A stretch of 64,000 nucleotides of DNA. Source: Brachynemurus nebulosus. Its lineage: Eukaryota; Arthropoda; Insecta; Neuroptera; Myrmeleontidae. This document shows, in pieces, positions 47,398-59,500 of this stretch. The notes below the pieces were generated by a model that was not told the origin of the DNA, made no database searches, and worked only from the letters and a program-made list of their open reading frames with translations. Each line of letters starts with the position of its first letter. Position 1 is the stretch's first letter. The stretch is from contig JAPWDM010000001.1 in assembly GCA_035578155.1 (NCBI GenBank), positions 159,437,498 to 159,501,497 of the forward strand, in the 5' to 3' direction. The position numbers and the translations under genes are program-made.

Positions 47398-50300
47398 ATG
47401 ATTGCAAATGATGAAACCAAAGCATCCACTGAAACTAATAACGAAAATACTGAAAGTATGACTGAAAATCAATCGGTTGATGGGAAGGTTCCAAACGAAA
47501 TAGATAATGTCTATGCATATTTAGATAGATCTGATTTTACATCAGAAAAATTCAAAATCGAAATTCGTGGCTTACCAAAATACTATGGTATAAGTGAACT
47601 TAAGAAATTACTCAAAGATAAATTAAAATTAGATTCGAATAAAATTAAAGTTCCAAAAAAAGGTAGTCCATGGGCCTATGTTTGTTTTCGAAGTGATGAT
47701 GATCGAAACACAGCTTTGAGTACATTAAATGGTTATAAATGGAAAGGAAAAGTGTTGTCGGCCTCTACTGCAGATGCTGTACCGGATCCTCTAGTTAAAA
47801 AACGAAAAGAGCTAAACGAATCCGAAAATGATGCCAATAAAAAAATTAAATTAGAAGGTACACAGGAGGAGAGGTTGAAGATGTCTACCACACCGTATTA
47901 TGATTATCCATACGAAAAACAATTAGAATTAAAACAAAATGATATCCGTCAGGTTTTGATGGAGTTGGGTAATAATTTATGGAAGAATAATCCATTGTTG
48001 CGACCATGGATTGAAGAGCAACGAAAGATTAATGATGGATTACCGTGTGAATTGTGGAAAATTCGTTCCGCCGAAAAATATAATGGCTATCGAACGAAAT
48101 GTGAATTTACGGTCGGAATGGATCATGAGTCAAAACTTCCTACAGTTGGATTTAGATTGGGTAGTTACGTTGAGGGTTTCACTGGCGTTGCGCCCATTGA
48201 TACGTTAGTTCATATTCCAGATCGTGTAAAATGCGCCGTCAAGGTAAATATTTGAATTAAATTGATTCGATCAGAATGACCGGTCGTACATGTCTTAAAT
48301 TAATAGTAATATAATACTGCTGAACCCAAATAAAAATTTAGGTGAATCATAATTTATATTTATAATTTATAATATTTATAATAATATTATAAAACTGTAA
48401 ATCTGTTTCTGTCTGTCTGTCGGTCTGTTCACGCATCACGTAAAAACTACTGGACGGATTTTAATGAAATTTGGTGTGATGATAACTTATTACCTGGGTC
48501 AACATTTAAGATACTTTTTATTCCGGGAAAATGTCTCATTCCCACGGGAAAATGGAAAAACTATTTTGAGCATCTACACACATTACGCCAATTTACATAT
48601 TTCATAAAAAAATTCGTAACTATAGTAGCAAAAATTGTAAATAAATTTTGTAGTTTGGAAATTTTTCTGAATTTTAAATCAAAAAAATGTTGCTAATTGT
48701 GTACCGAAAAATACAATAAATACACAATTGTCAATTTGGAGACAATTTAATGCATTTTGTGTTGCAAGAAACTACAAATTGGAAAAAGGAACTACTCAAT
48801 GTTTCGCGTGAACAACGTCACGGGTACGGCTAGTTTATAATAATAATAGGCTAGCAACTTACCTTTAAAAAGATGCTTAGAAATTGAAAAAGTGATCACG
48901 AGCGTTCTAGTGGCTGTTTTTTTTTTAATCGATGCAGAATTTAAAATAAAATATAAAATTCAAATATACTATTTTTTGATTAAACCACGGCTTCAATGCT
49001 AAAAATTGATAAAAATAAATAATTTGACAAGTATTCTTATAAATGTTTGATTTTAGTCTACGTATTCATTCTAAAATATCATATTTGTCAATAGTTTTTC
49101 CTCTTTCTAAAAAAATATAATTTTTTTTTTATATATATATCAATTGTGCTTATGGAATACAAAATACAAAATGCAAAATTTATACATGTATCTTACCTAT
49201 TACTTTCATTAATTTCAACTTTTCACAGTGACGCCGGCATTTGACAAAAAAATAGTATTGGAATTTTTTATTCCTTTTTAAATTTTCTATCGATTAAAAA
49301 AAAAATCAGCCACTAGAACGCTCGTGGTCGTTTTTTGTTAAAAATTAGGGTTAAGTTGCTACTCTATAAAAATCAAACTAATTAAGGTCGTCATTATACC
49401 AGCCACAGACCAATGAACACTATTATATTATACTACTAGACAACGCGTAAAGCCAGTTTGTGGGCATTTTTGTTGAAGCAGGTAATAGGGTGAGAGAGGT
49501 GAGATTTAAGGAATATAATATAATGTCAATTTTTGAGCAAATGCGACTATAATTATTGCAGGACACAATTTGTATATGGGTGTATTTTGAAAATAAAGCG
49601 AATACCATTTTTTTCTTTCAAAATTTTACAGTTTCTTTTCAAAAAAGTAAAATTTTATTATCAATATTATATTTTTACAATAATTATTTGAAAACGTTAC
49701 TACGGATACAATGGGTTATTGCATTGATTACTATATTACAGAATACTATTAGATCGGAACTTGGTCGTAACTGGCTGCCTCAATTATACATTGATATAAT
49801 TAGTCTATATAATATAATTATATAATATGTTCATTGGTCTGTGATATCAGCTTATAGATTTCTACTAGGATTTGGTTAAATTCATATAAAACATTTTGTT
49901 TTGGTTATGCTATTTCTTTTCATTTTTTCAAAAATTAATAGGATATTCGATATTGGTCAAAATCAATGCTTGGACTGGAAACTACCATTTTGCTTTCAAA
50001 ACTGCTAAAGTAGCGAAGCATTGTGATCACTTTTAAAATAAAAAAAAAGTTGTTTTGTCCCTAAAATAAAAATTTTCACACCCATTTTACGTTCTAGAGC
50101 TTTCTGAACAATTTTGGTTTGGTGTCTGTTTGTCCGTCCGTTTACGTGTCACTAGATTGCACCAAGTGGCATAACTTCTAAACTATTCGATTGTTTTTAA
50201 TGAAATTTTCATAAATTATGCAGTTTAGTTTCTAAATGGTTCCCTACGAATTCCGTCGCAATCGGAGTAACGCTAGCGACACCGCTACAATGACATTCCA

Positions 50301-53100
50301 TTTAGATACCAGATCGCACCAAGTGGTATAACTTCTAAAATATTCGGTTATTTTTGATGAAATTTTCAGAAATTATGCGGTTTGGTCAATAGTTGTTCTC
50401 CTACGAATTTTATCGTAATCGGAGTAATGGTAGCCATGGCGCTACCATGATGTAAAATATATTTTGCTATTAATTTATCATTTAACCTTTAAATATTTTG
50501 AGTTACAATAAATTTTTATGAACTGTACGACGAAAATATCATTTTCGGGGTATACAGGGTGTTAGTGAATAAGTGCAAAAGATTTTAACAGATGATTGCT
50601 GAGGTTATTTTATGTAAAAAAGTTCATATAAACTCTTGCCCGAAAACGCTTAGTTTCCAAGATAGAAAGAAGACGGGCTATTTGCTATTAGATAGCCCAT
50701 ACCGGTTTTATGGTAGGAACAGTAACTGGAAATTATTTTTTATCTTGAAAACGACTACATGAGCGACAAAATACTAAGAGGTCATTTTTGTCAACAACTT
50801 ATGGGATATTTGAAAAAACATTTTCAAATTGGAAAAAATCCCAAATTTTGTGTCAATATCTCAAAACGGTTTTGAAATATTTAGGAAAATATTAAAAAAG
50901 ACGAGAAACTGAACACCCTATATCTTGGAAACTAAGCGTTTTTGGACCTGGGTTTATATGAACTTTTTTACATAAAAGAAGCTCAGTAATCATCTGTTAA
51001 AATCTTTCGCACTTATTCACTAACACCCTGTATATTTAATGGAAAGTTGGAAAATTTTGTGCATTGAAGTTGTTCTCATTTCAAACATCACTTTAATAAT
51101 ATGATAAAAGACAAAAAATTAAGAAGTAGTTAAACACAAAATCATTAAATATTGTGTAAAAGTCTATTACGAGTACGAGGAAGCTGTGCGCCACACCCCA
51201 TTGGCATCATATTTTTGTTTAGAATGCAAAAGTCGATTAGATATATTCAAAAAAATTTTTAAATTCTTTTTGTTGTGTTATTACATGTACGATCAGTCAC
51301 TGAGGTCGGATTGATGCTATACTCATATGTTGTACCTAAATGTTTTATTTAGATGTTCGAAAAATTTGTTCGCAATTCCGAATTAAAAATTTTTAATCCG
51401 GAATTTCAAAAAGGAGAATTTCGAATATTGACAACTCGGTGGTCAACAGCTACAGATGAATTAATGTTAATCGTTGGCGTCCAAACGAAAGATATGAGTG
51501 AAGAGTCTTTAAATAAATTAAAACAAGATTTAATTAATTATTTTTCCGAAGGTGACGGTTCCGCGGCAAAAGTAACTTCTCTGTTTATTAAAAAAGTACA
51601 AAAAAGGTATTCATAAAATAATTATTCAAGATTTATTGTTATTATATTTTTACTGTTTTTGTAAAAAGGGGACCAGACGAACCGATTCCACAACCGGAAC
51701 ATTTATTTGGAACCAAATATATTCAAGAAAAATTATTGGGTCTTACTTTTCGTATATCACCTGAAGCATTTTTCCAAGTTAATACCGAAGCAGCTGAAAT
51801 ACTGTATTCATCAGCAATTGAATTAATCAAGCCAACATCTGAAACTTGTGTTGTTGATATCTGTTGTGGTACTGGGACGATTGGCTTATGTTTTGCAAAG
51901 GTAAATATCTCTGGTAAATTTTATGCAACATCAGAGTAACATTTTTATGTTTTGTAGCATTGTGGTCAAGTATTAGGCATTGAACTGATAGGTGATGCTG
52001 TTGTGGATGCCAAAGCAAATGCTGAAATAAATAATATTACTAATGCGGAATTTTTTGAAGGAAAAGCTGAAGAAATTTTACTTTCAGTGACGAGAAAATC
52101 AAAATTTGATGATATTGTCGCGGTGGTTGATCCACCAAGAGCTGGTTTACGTAAGTATTCAACCTTGTTTAACACGCTGATGGTCATAAACGCCGTACGA
52201 CGTTAAGTGAAATCTAAATAACTGTGACACAACGCTGTACCGCGTTAACAATTTCATATAAAGTATATTAGTTTCAAAATAGTGTACCAGTTGGGCACTT
52301 CGTTATTATAGGTTATGAGTGTTAACGTGTTAATGCGTTAAATTTTTTTTTATCTTTTTGTATATCTTTAATATTAAAAAAAAGTTTGCCAAGTCCGTGT
52401 TGATCGCGTATTAAATTAGGGTTATTCAATAGTTAGATTTTTTCATAGTTTTCGGAGTAAAATATTATTGGACATTTAAGTATATTTTTGACGGTTTGTT
52501 ATAAAAGTTGATAAATGTATTCCACAATATTACTTACGCACGTGTTACTAATGTTATTATGAGGGTCAATTATGCGGACTCACTATAATACTAGCTACAA
52601 TATACACGACGCAGACATTGTAACTAGTGCGACCATACACGGGCTCGTGTATAGCTGCTTTATCAATAGATCTACAAATTTAACGACTTCTTCTATTTAG
52701 TTATGTTGCATTCGGTATTTGTTTCCTTTTTTCAGATCAGAAAGCTGTAGTTCAGCTACGACAAACGCGAAATTTAAAGAAACTGTTGTACGTTTCATGT
52801 GATTCGAAAGCTGCTATGAAAAATTTCGTTGATTTAGGAAGGCCACCCTCAAAAACGCTTCATAATGAACCATTAGTGCCCATAAAAGCCGTCGCTGTTG
52901 ATATGTTTCCTCATACTAAACACTGTGAACTTTTAATTTACTTTGAGAGATTTAACATCAACAATTTGCAAACATCAACATCAGAAAATGTTGAAACTAG
53001 TACAATAGAGGAAAGTATAACCGAAGAAAACACAGTAGAAACGACGAATATTGTAGAAGAAACAAAAATGAAACATAGTGAGACAGAAAATAAAACTTGA
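47398..53100 (+). CDS. Trmt2a: tRNA (uracil-5-)-methyltransferase, TRMT2A orthologue
   Basis: Makes 5-methyluridine (T54) in tRNA using S-adenosylmethionine. Exons 47398-48243, 51353-51606, 51669-51900, 51958-52150, 52736-53100 join in phase to 629 residues (human TRMT2A: 625). Start is the first ATG; the acidic leader is followed by an RRM at about 52-125 with RNP2 IEIRGLP and RNP1 PWAYVCFRSD. The middle region (RTKCEFTVG, VGFRLGSYVEGF) and FGTKYIQEKLLGLTFRIS lead into the Rossmann methyltransferase. Motif I is VVDICCGTGTIG (428-439), the DPPR loop is VDPPRAGL (501-508) and the catalytic cysteine sits in YVSCD (Cys530), followed by KAVAVDMFPHTKHCE. All key residues of the TrmA/RlmC/RlmD family are present, so the enzyme looks functional. 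The C-terminal tail is Glu/Thr-rich. Intron 1 (3.1 kb) holds four or more transposon insertions. A poly(A) signal follows at 53147-53152. Confidence 0.97.
48347..48833 (+). mobile_element. Non-autonomous Helitron in TRMT2A intron 1
   Basis: Begins A|TC, continues with GTCTGTCTGTCGGTCTGTTC and ACTACTGGACGGATTTTAATG, which are typical of insect Helitrons. It ends with a hairpin GTGAacaacgTCAC, then GGGTACGG and CTAG|T. 3' end well supported, 5' end approximate. Confidence 0.7.
48846..49367. mobile_element. MITE family A copy 2
   Basis: Same termini and length class as 227-724 (ATAGGCTAGCAACTTACC ... GGGTTAAGTTGCTACTCTAT). 522 bp, inside TRMT2A intron 1. Confidence 0.85.
49404..49843. mobile_element. 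hAT-like MITE with 8-bp TSD
   Basis: Ends CACAGACCAATGAACA and TGTTCATTGGTCTGTG, exact complements. Flanks ATACCAGC (49396-49403) and ATATCAGC (49844-49851) agree at 7 of 8. 440 bp, inside TRMT2A intron 1. Confidence 0.8.
50140..50455. repeat. Two-unit direct repeat, about 160 bp period
   Basis: AGATTGCACCAAGTGGCATAACTTCTAA (50153) recurs as AGATCGCACCAAGTGGTATAACTTCTAA (50311); both continue through TGATGAAATTTTCA-type and CCTACGAATT..ATCGNAATCGGAGTAA. Probably an internal tandem of a retroelement or Helitron fragment. Confidence 0.75.
50555..51030. mobile_element. mariner-like MITE with long inverted repeats
   Basis: Ends CAGGGTGTTAGTGAATAAGTG in inverted repeat over about 110 bp, TA on both sides (50553-50554, 51031-51032). 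476 bp, inside TRMT2A intron 1. Confidence 0.9.
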
Positions 53101-53146
53101 ACGAATATGTTTGTAGTTCATTTTTTATAATTAGTTTTTTTATATA

Positions 53147-53152
53147 AATAAA
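53147..53152 (+). promoter_or_regulatory. Poly(A) signal of TRMT2A
   Basis: AATAAA 47 bases after the stop codon. Confidence 0.65.
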
Positions 53153-53738
53153 TTTTTTTTTTTTGTTAATATGTTAAAATTTTTTTTTTTTAAACTATTA
53201 CGTACATATAAAATGTTATTAATAAAAAGTTGCGTTGAGATAATTATGGCGTTTTATTTTCTTCGTCTGAAGAAATGTGAACAAGCTAAAAGGATTCCAA
53301 TTGTGAAAATTATATAATATGACACATTTTCTATGTATTTAATTAAAATGGTAGGATTGATGCGACTTGGAGCATTGATCCTTTTGGGTGGTCTTAAAAA
53401 AATAATGTAATTTTTAATAAGGTCTCTTAGTAAGGTGTAGTTATTGGGTTGGGGAATAAGTTCATGCGATTTTATTTAAGTTAGTCACTTTCAGAGAGCT
53501 TATCAGGAATTGACTTGTTATGTGTGCTCTGTTCTTGTTCATAATTCATTAGTACTCTGGAAGTCGATGGCCAAAGCCTATTTCGATTGTTACTGAAATT
53601 TTTCCCAGGTGGCTAGAAATATTGCCAGTTTATGCAGGATTATCATCCTGAGAATTCTAAAAAAAACTCTAGCTTTTAAACTACGAAAAACTGGCAATGT
53701 GTATCTAACATGCACTTGCCGAAATTGGGTTGTCTATC

Positions 53739-53852
53739 AGAAATTAAAATGATTTTAAGTAGTATATCGCGCGTTCTCTGTCCCAAGCTCGTATATCAAA
53801 AACTACATGTTTTAGGACACACAAAAAACATATTAAATTATTAAATACTGTA

Positions 53853-53935
<83 letters not shown>

Positions 53936-54031
53936 TTTAATATGTTTTTTGTGTGTCCTGAAACATGTAGTTTTTGATATTCGAGGTTGGGACAGAGAAC
54001 GCGCGATATGCTACTTAAAATCATTTTAATT

Positions 54032-54036
<5 letters not shown>
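53739..54036. repeat. Foldback with a (TA)n loop
   Basis: Arms of about 105 bp (TATCAGAAATTAAAATGATT and complement outermost; TAGTATTTAATATGTTTTTT nearest the loop) flank a TA run at about 53857-53932. A second TA run (54037-54089) follows directly. Confidence 0.85.
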
Positions 54037-54093
<57 letters not shown>

Positions 54094-54163
54094 TGAGGGT
54101 AGTAATACATATATGTGATTGAATGGTTGTCGGACTGGAGCGGCTCTCGATCAGAGAATCGTG

Positions 54164-54218
54164 TGGTCTAGGGGGCAAGACACCTGGCTGGTTATCAGAA
54201 GATCCTGGGTTCGAATGC
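54164..54218 (+). ncRNA. tRNA-derived SINE-like block with pol III A and B boxes
   Basis: Box A-like TGGTCTAGGGGG (54164-54175) and box B-like GGTTCGAATGC (54208-54218) at tRNA-like spacing. Acceptor and anticodon stems do not form well, so a SINE head or tRNA pseudogene fits better than a functional tRNA. Confidence 0.5.
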
Positions 54219-55137
54219 TAGTCGATCCAGTTTGTTAATTTCTTAATCACTATGTGATTTTTAACGTTCAAGGTGTATAAAAAATTTAAAGTATTTTTTG
54301 GCTTAGAATTCATCCACTTTGGACGTTTTGATTCAAATTTAATAACAATGGATAGAGGTTCTTCAAGTATAGCCAAAAGATTTTGAAGTAAGAGACCTGT
54401 CTTTGTGTGCGCAGGTGGAGTGGGTAAAATAAATCAATTCACTGGCCTATGGTTCATAAGACACATGTATTTGACAGATGTCGACCTTACCTTCAAAATG
54501 ACTTAGACTGACCCATTTTAAAATGCGTTTCTGCGGATCTCTCAGTTCATTTTCTTTCGGGTATAATTAACAAGGACAGAGAATACTTAATTGAATAAAC
54601 TATAGCCAAGTGGCGCCACTGCTACTTAGATTGCTAGGTTATGGGATCCATCTTGTAGTTGGCTATTCTTGTAAAAGTTTTTTTACAGGTTCATGCGCAA
54701 TTTCAGATAAATATTAGCGTAATATCCTTGCAGAATTTTTAGATCCTTATTTCTACACCACTTTCCTTGTACTTCATCCATATCATAAAATGTAATGAAT
54801 TGAAATTTGTGTAAGGTGTAAAATAATGATGTGACATGAAACTCCTATTATTATTTATTTGATTATTTAATTGAATATATTTTTGTTATCGATAAATGAC
54901 TGAAACTTGCAAAAAACTACACGAACTTATTCCTCAGTGCCACATACTAGCGCATGCTTAGATGTACATTTATTTAAGGCATTATTCAGGGTTATGAGAA
55001 AAAATACACAAATCGCTCTTTTTCTTCGATATTTATTCCTTTATATCTCTCTTCTTTATATCATCTGTTAAAATTTGAATACGAAAAACTGAACGGTTGC
55101 CGAATTATATTTACGTACATACATATATGCCATGTAT

Positions 55138-56257
55138 CAGAGGCGTAACTATAAAGCAGTCGCTCCAGAGCGCATGATGAGAAGGGGCGTAACAACTAAA
55201 ATATGAGTACGGGAAGGAAAAATAATTTTTTTCTGGGTAAAAATTTGATTTTTTTTTACTAATCAATTTCATTTTTCTAGTAAAAAGGAAAAAGATAATT
55301 TTTGAGGCAAGGGCGCTTGAGTCAGATTTGGCACAGAATATTGCTCACATCGTTCATATTGTTGCAATAGAAAAATGACAAGTAGCAAGCGTACACACTT
55401 TACAACATACTTTGTACTTAAAAATAATTGTTATAAAAAAAAAAAACATAGGAAAGCAATGATCATTTATATATTCGCTCGATTTATATGTAGTTCTGTT
55501 TAGAACTGATAATTGATATAATCTAGGATGTTAAAAAAAATTATTTATAAAAAACAAAATAATTGTTTAGGTATACCGGGTGTATCAAGTAACTAAGAAC
55601 ATATAAATTTTAACACAGGGAAAATTTGTTATGATCAAAGGGTACTGTATTTTATTATTATTAAATATTTAGCAAAACTTTAAATAATATCGCGTCAAAA
55701 TAATGTTTAAAAGTAATTAAAAGGCAATAGCAGTAAATTTATTGAGATAACTGTAAATAAATCTTAATCTAATGTTGAAATATTTAGTTATTCACAAATA
55801 ATACTGCTTAGTAGAAAATTGGACACCTACTGTTTTGTTTTCAAATTTACTTTTTTGCAATTAAAGAAAATTTTAATAACTATGGATAATTATATAAAAA
55901 TGATACCCATACAAGCATACTTTGACGCCAACAATTTTTTCCCATGTTAAATTTTGTATGTTCTTACTTCGTTGAAACAGACTGTATAGTATAACCGCCC
56001 ATTCAGCGTTTGAATTATCTATATTTCGTACAAAAACGAAATGTTTAATTTTTATTGTTTGGCAATGGTATTATTGAGAGTGGCATTATTCAGGTGGAGC
56101 GACTCAAAATCCGAAACGGACTGAAAACGAATGGCGGAGAGGGAAGGACCTTCGCTAAGGTGTAGGAGAACTACTGACCCTATACTGAAAAAATGTACTG
56201 TATTTGTACCTAAAATTCATTGCCCCTTTCCAGACTAATTGGCTGGCGACGCCCTTG
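55138..56257. mobile_element. hAT-like element, possibly carrying a captured gene fragment
   Basis: Left CAGAGGCGTAACTATAAAG and right GGCTGGCGACGCCCTTG form the short inverted termini CARRGGCGT typical of some hAT elements. The sub-terminal CGCTCCAGAGCGCATG recurs in the small element at 59651. Flanking 8-mers do not match. The middle (55583-56025) is a diverged copy of 45815-46260. Confidence 0.45.
55583..56025 (-). pseudogene. Diverged duplicate of the 3' part of the 46-kb small-gene locus
   Basis: Colinear similarity to 45815-46260: AGTAACTAAGAACATAT, GTAATTAAAAG, AAATAAATCTTAATCTAATG, then CCCATGTTAAATTTTGTATG and AATTATCTA. The region matching LTREKWLA reads NLTWEKIV with frame damage, so the copy is not coding. 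Confidence 0.5.
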
Positions 56258-56506
56258 TTCTAACTCTGAATAACTCCTTAAAAAAGCGGTTTTTTGCCAA
56301 TACAAGCAACGTAACAACAATTGTGTGTAAGAAACCATTGCATTGGATGAACTAAGGTGGAAATAAAAAGACAAGTATCGATTTAGTTTTCAGTAGACAA
56401 CATTTTAAACTATCTTTGGGTATATGTAACTCAAATCCAACCTATTTAGGTTTAGGTCAGTGTACGTCTAAGCATGTAATAGATATTTAATAAGATTTGT
56501 TATATA

Positions 56507-59500
56507 TTACTTTAGGGAAACCAAATCTTTCCAGGTTATTGCCTGTGGTCGAATAATTTGTAAAACTTCAAGAGCGGCTTGTGTCCCAGCTTCAACAGCA
56601 CCATTCATAAAACCATTCCAATAGCATGCAGTTTCACTGCCACCAAAGTAAATTCTATAAAAATACATATAATAATAATAATCAGTTGTTTAAGTTTGGA
56701 AACGCCAGTTAAGGAAGCGTTCATAAACCATGTGGCTTGGTCAAGGGAGGAGGGATTAGGTAGGAAAATGCTGGGCTATAATAGAGCAGGGGGAAGGTAG
56801 AGTCAAACTATATAATTTTTTATTTACCATAAAACGGAGTGATTCAGTACATTTTTGAGCTCTGTATTCGATTTTCCTACGCTTTCTTTCATATTAAATG
56901 ATATAGAACAGATTAATTTTCGTTCTGTTTTTTTATAGTCTGTTCTTTATTTCTATTATTTTAAAAATTCATTTTTTTTTAATTTAACGGGAGAATTATA
57001 AAATATGGTTGGTTCATATTTCTCCCGCTCTTGAGAGCAATAAGGGCGAATGGAGGATTCATGGACCATATATAATGGATGGCTAATTTATATGGGAAGA
57101 ATTGCCAAAATTGGCCACGAAAATGGCATATATTAGGCTTTCTTTTTTCACCACTAGTGGCGTTAATATTCTTAAAATACTGATGTGAATATAGCGAATA
57201 TAGTAACATAAAACGGATAAAACAGAATATAAATACAGTACTTATTCTCAAATGGAAACACACCGAGACTGAGGAAGTGACTGTTTCCATTTGAGAATCA
57301 CAAATGTTGGTTGATGATATTTAAGAATAAGGAAATACATAGAAATTACATATGTATGAAATAAACTCTTATAGTTTAAATTCCTTTATACGGCGATTAT
57401 CCAATGGTACTGACTCCGATTTTGCATAGAGACGTCAGTGAATTATATAATATACAATGTAAATGATGCGATGCAAAATAAAAATTGTTAAGTTTATTGT
57501 AAAAACGATCGAAAAATCTACTTTATAACTGAGTTGAACATTGAAAAAGATTCCAGAAGATTCTATTCAAAAGCTAACAAAGATATAGAAGCTCGCGTTT
57601 CCATTTGAGAGTGTTCCATTTGAGAATAAGTACTGTACCGCTTTGGTATCTAAGTCACACGAATGCCTTCTTATATTTAGACATTTTTTTGAATACATTG
57701 ATTTGGACGTCCATTATATATGGTCCATGGGAGGATTAATAGGAAATTTATACAAGGCTGTCAATTTTTTTTTTCTAAATAATCTTTTGCTAAATGAGAG
57801 GGGAGAAGGAGTTCGAAAGAGGTCAAAATGGAACCCCGTAGTTTATAAATAATTCTATATTAAGAAGTACCGTTTTTCGTGTTCTCGATTTTTGTAGAGA
57901 TATGCAAAACTAGCATTCACTGGTATAAATATTGGTGCTTCAATATTTGACCAGAGCTTGTATTCAAAACATGTTGGGTTTTGCGCTTCTGAACCCCAAT
58001 ACGTAGAAAGTTGTTCAGTAATGGCTTTTTGGATTTCGTTAGCCTTAAATTATTTTTAAAAAAATGGTAAATTTTAAAGTTACTAAAATTGAATTTTTGC
58101 ACAAACCTGACTATTTTGAAAACGATCGGATAAAAATCCGGTTATCGCTGCACAATTTTCATTGCTTACGTCACACGATAATAAAATTGGCCCAGAACGA
58201 GATATTATTTGACCGGAATGGCCTTGTGAGCGCCAGAAAGGCTATTAGGAATAAATGTGATGAAAAAATTGTAAAAATTATTTTAGATATAAGTACATAT
58301 GTATACTTACTGTTTTGTAAGTTAAAATGAATTTAATAAGTTGACCGCCTTTTATGTTTCTTAAAGTGTTTATCCGCGGTTTTGATAATGGTGGTGTAAA
58401 ATTAATTTTCAAAATTTCTTTAAAAGGAATAGTTATTATTACTTGCGATGCTTTAAATACTTTTCGTGACTGTGTTTGGATAGAAACATTTTCCTCACTA
58501 ACAGTTATGCTCGTTACTGGATCATTTTTTTTAATGTATTTGGTATCGATATTTTCTACAAGGCGAGAGCATAAACTATAAGTACCATTCTGAATAACAT
58601 AAAAAATGATTTTCATTTTCAGAAATAATGTGTTCTTATAATTGGGGTATTTGACAGTATCAAGGAAAAACAATAAAAACAATTTTTAATGATGTTATAA
58701 TAAAAATCAACAAATTATTATGCTAATTCATCCTGATTATTATTATTTAATTTAATAAAAAAAATAAATTTTTTAACTCTTAACCACGTTATCAGAAACG
58801 GACTATGACCGTCACAGTGTGACGTCACGTTCTCTTATATTTCAGCACTACCACCATGGAAAAACGTACCTCTTGTGTTTTTGAGAAATATATTGTAAAT
58901 TTGTTGTGTTGGTGTGATCGTCCTTGAAGATTGGTCGTCTACTAGGAGACGAAATTCGATTGAAATCGGTGAGGGGCATATCTGAACTTCTCATTGTTAG
59001 GTTACAGAATACTTGTGATTTAAAGAATATGACGTAATTGACAACTACTGAACGTTTCCGCGCAAAGGGAACAAATATTAAATTAATTTTTTTAACGATT
59101 TTCTGCATTACTTTTAAAAATGAAAAACATATACATGCATAATACATAAGTATGCGTTTTTTAAAATAGTTTCCCAACTTAGTCAAATACCCCATTAGTA
59201 ATAATTTCAAATTACTTTAATATAAAATTGTCTTCCACCAATTCCTTCGTTAGAAATGAGTTTATCTTTCAAGCCTGACGTTGCATTTATAAAAGCACTG
59301 AAGTACAACAATGGTATATCTTTCGTGTTTAAACCTTTAATACATAGTTGAATTAATTTACTTTATTTACAACAGATTAAAACTGATATTATAACTGTTT
59401 AAAACAAAATCAACTTTTTAATTGTAAAAATGGTTTAGTTTTTACCTGAGTCGGACCCCGGGGCAAAATACACCCAAATATAAAGTGCTCAGTATTTAGT

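Larger units (their letters stand above)
53444..54942. mobile_element. Possible degenerate mariner remnant
   Basis: GGGGAATAAGTTCATGCG on the left and, inverted, GAGGAATAAGTTCGTGTAG on the right resemble mariner termini, but the match is only about 17 bp. The interior holds the TA-loop foldback and a tRNA-like block listed separately, and no transposase. Confidence 0.3.

Noticed and set aside
54164..54218. Functional tRNA gene
   Set aside because: A and B boxes are present but acceptor and anticodon stems do not pair convincingly; listed as SINE-like.
58848..59210. 120-residue minus-strand ORF inside the amine oxidase gene
   Set aside because: Lies in an intron between phase-consistent exons and shows no similarity to the oxidase.
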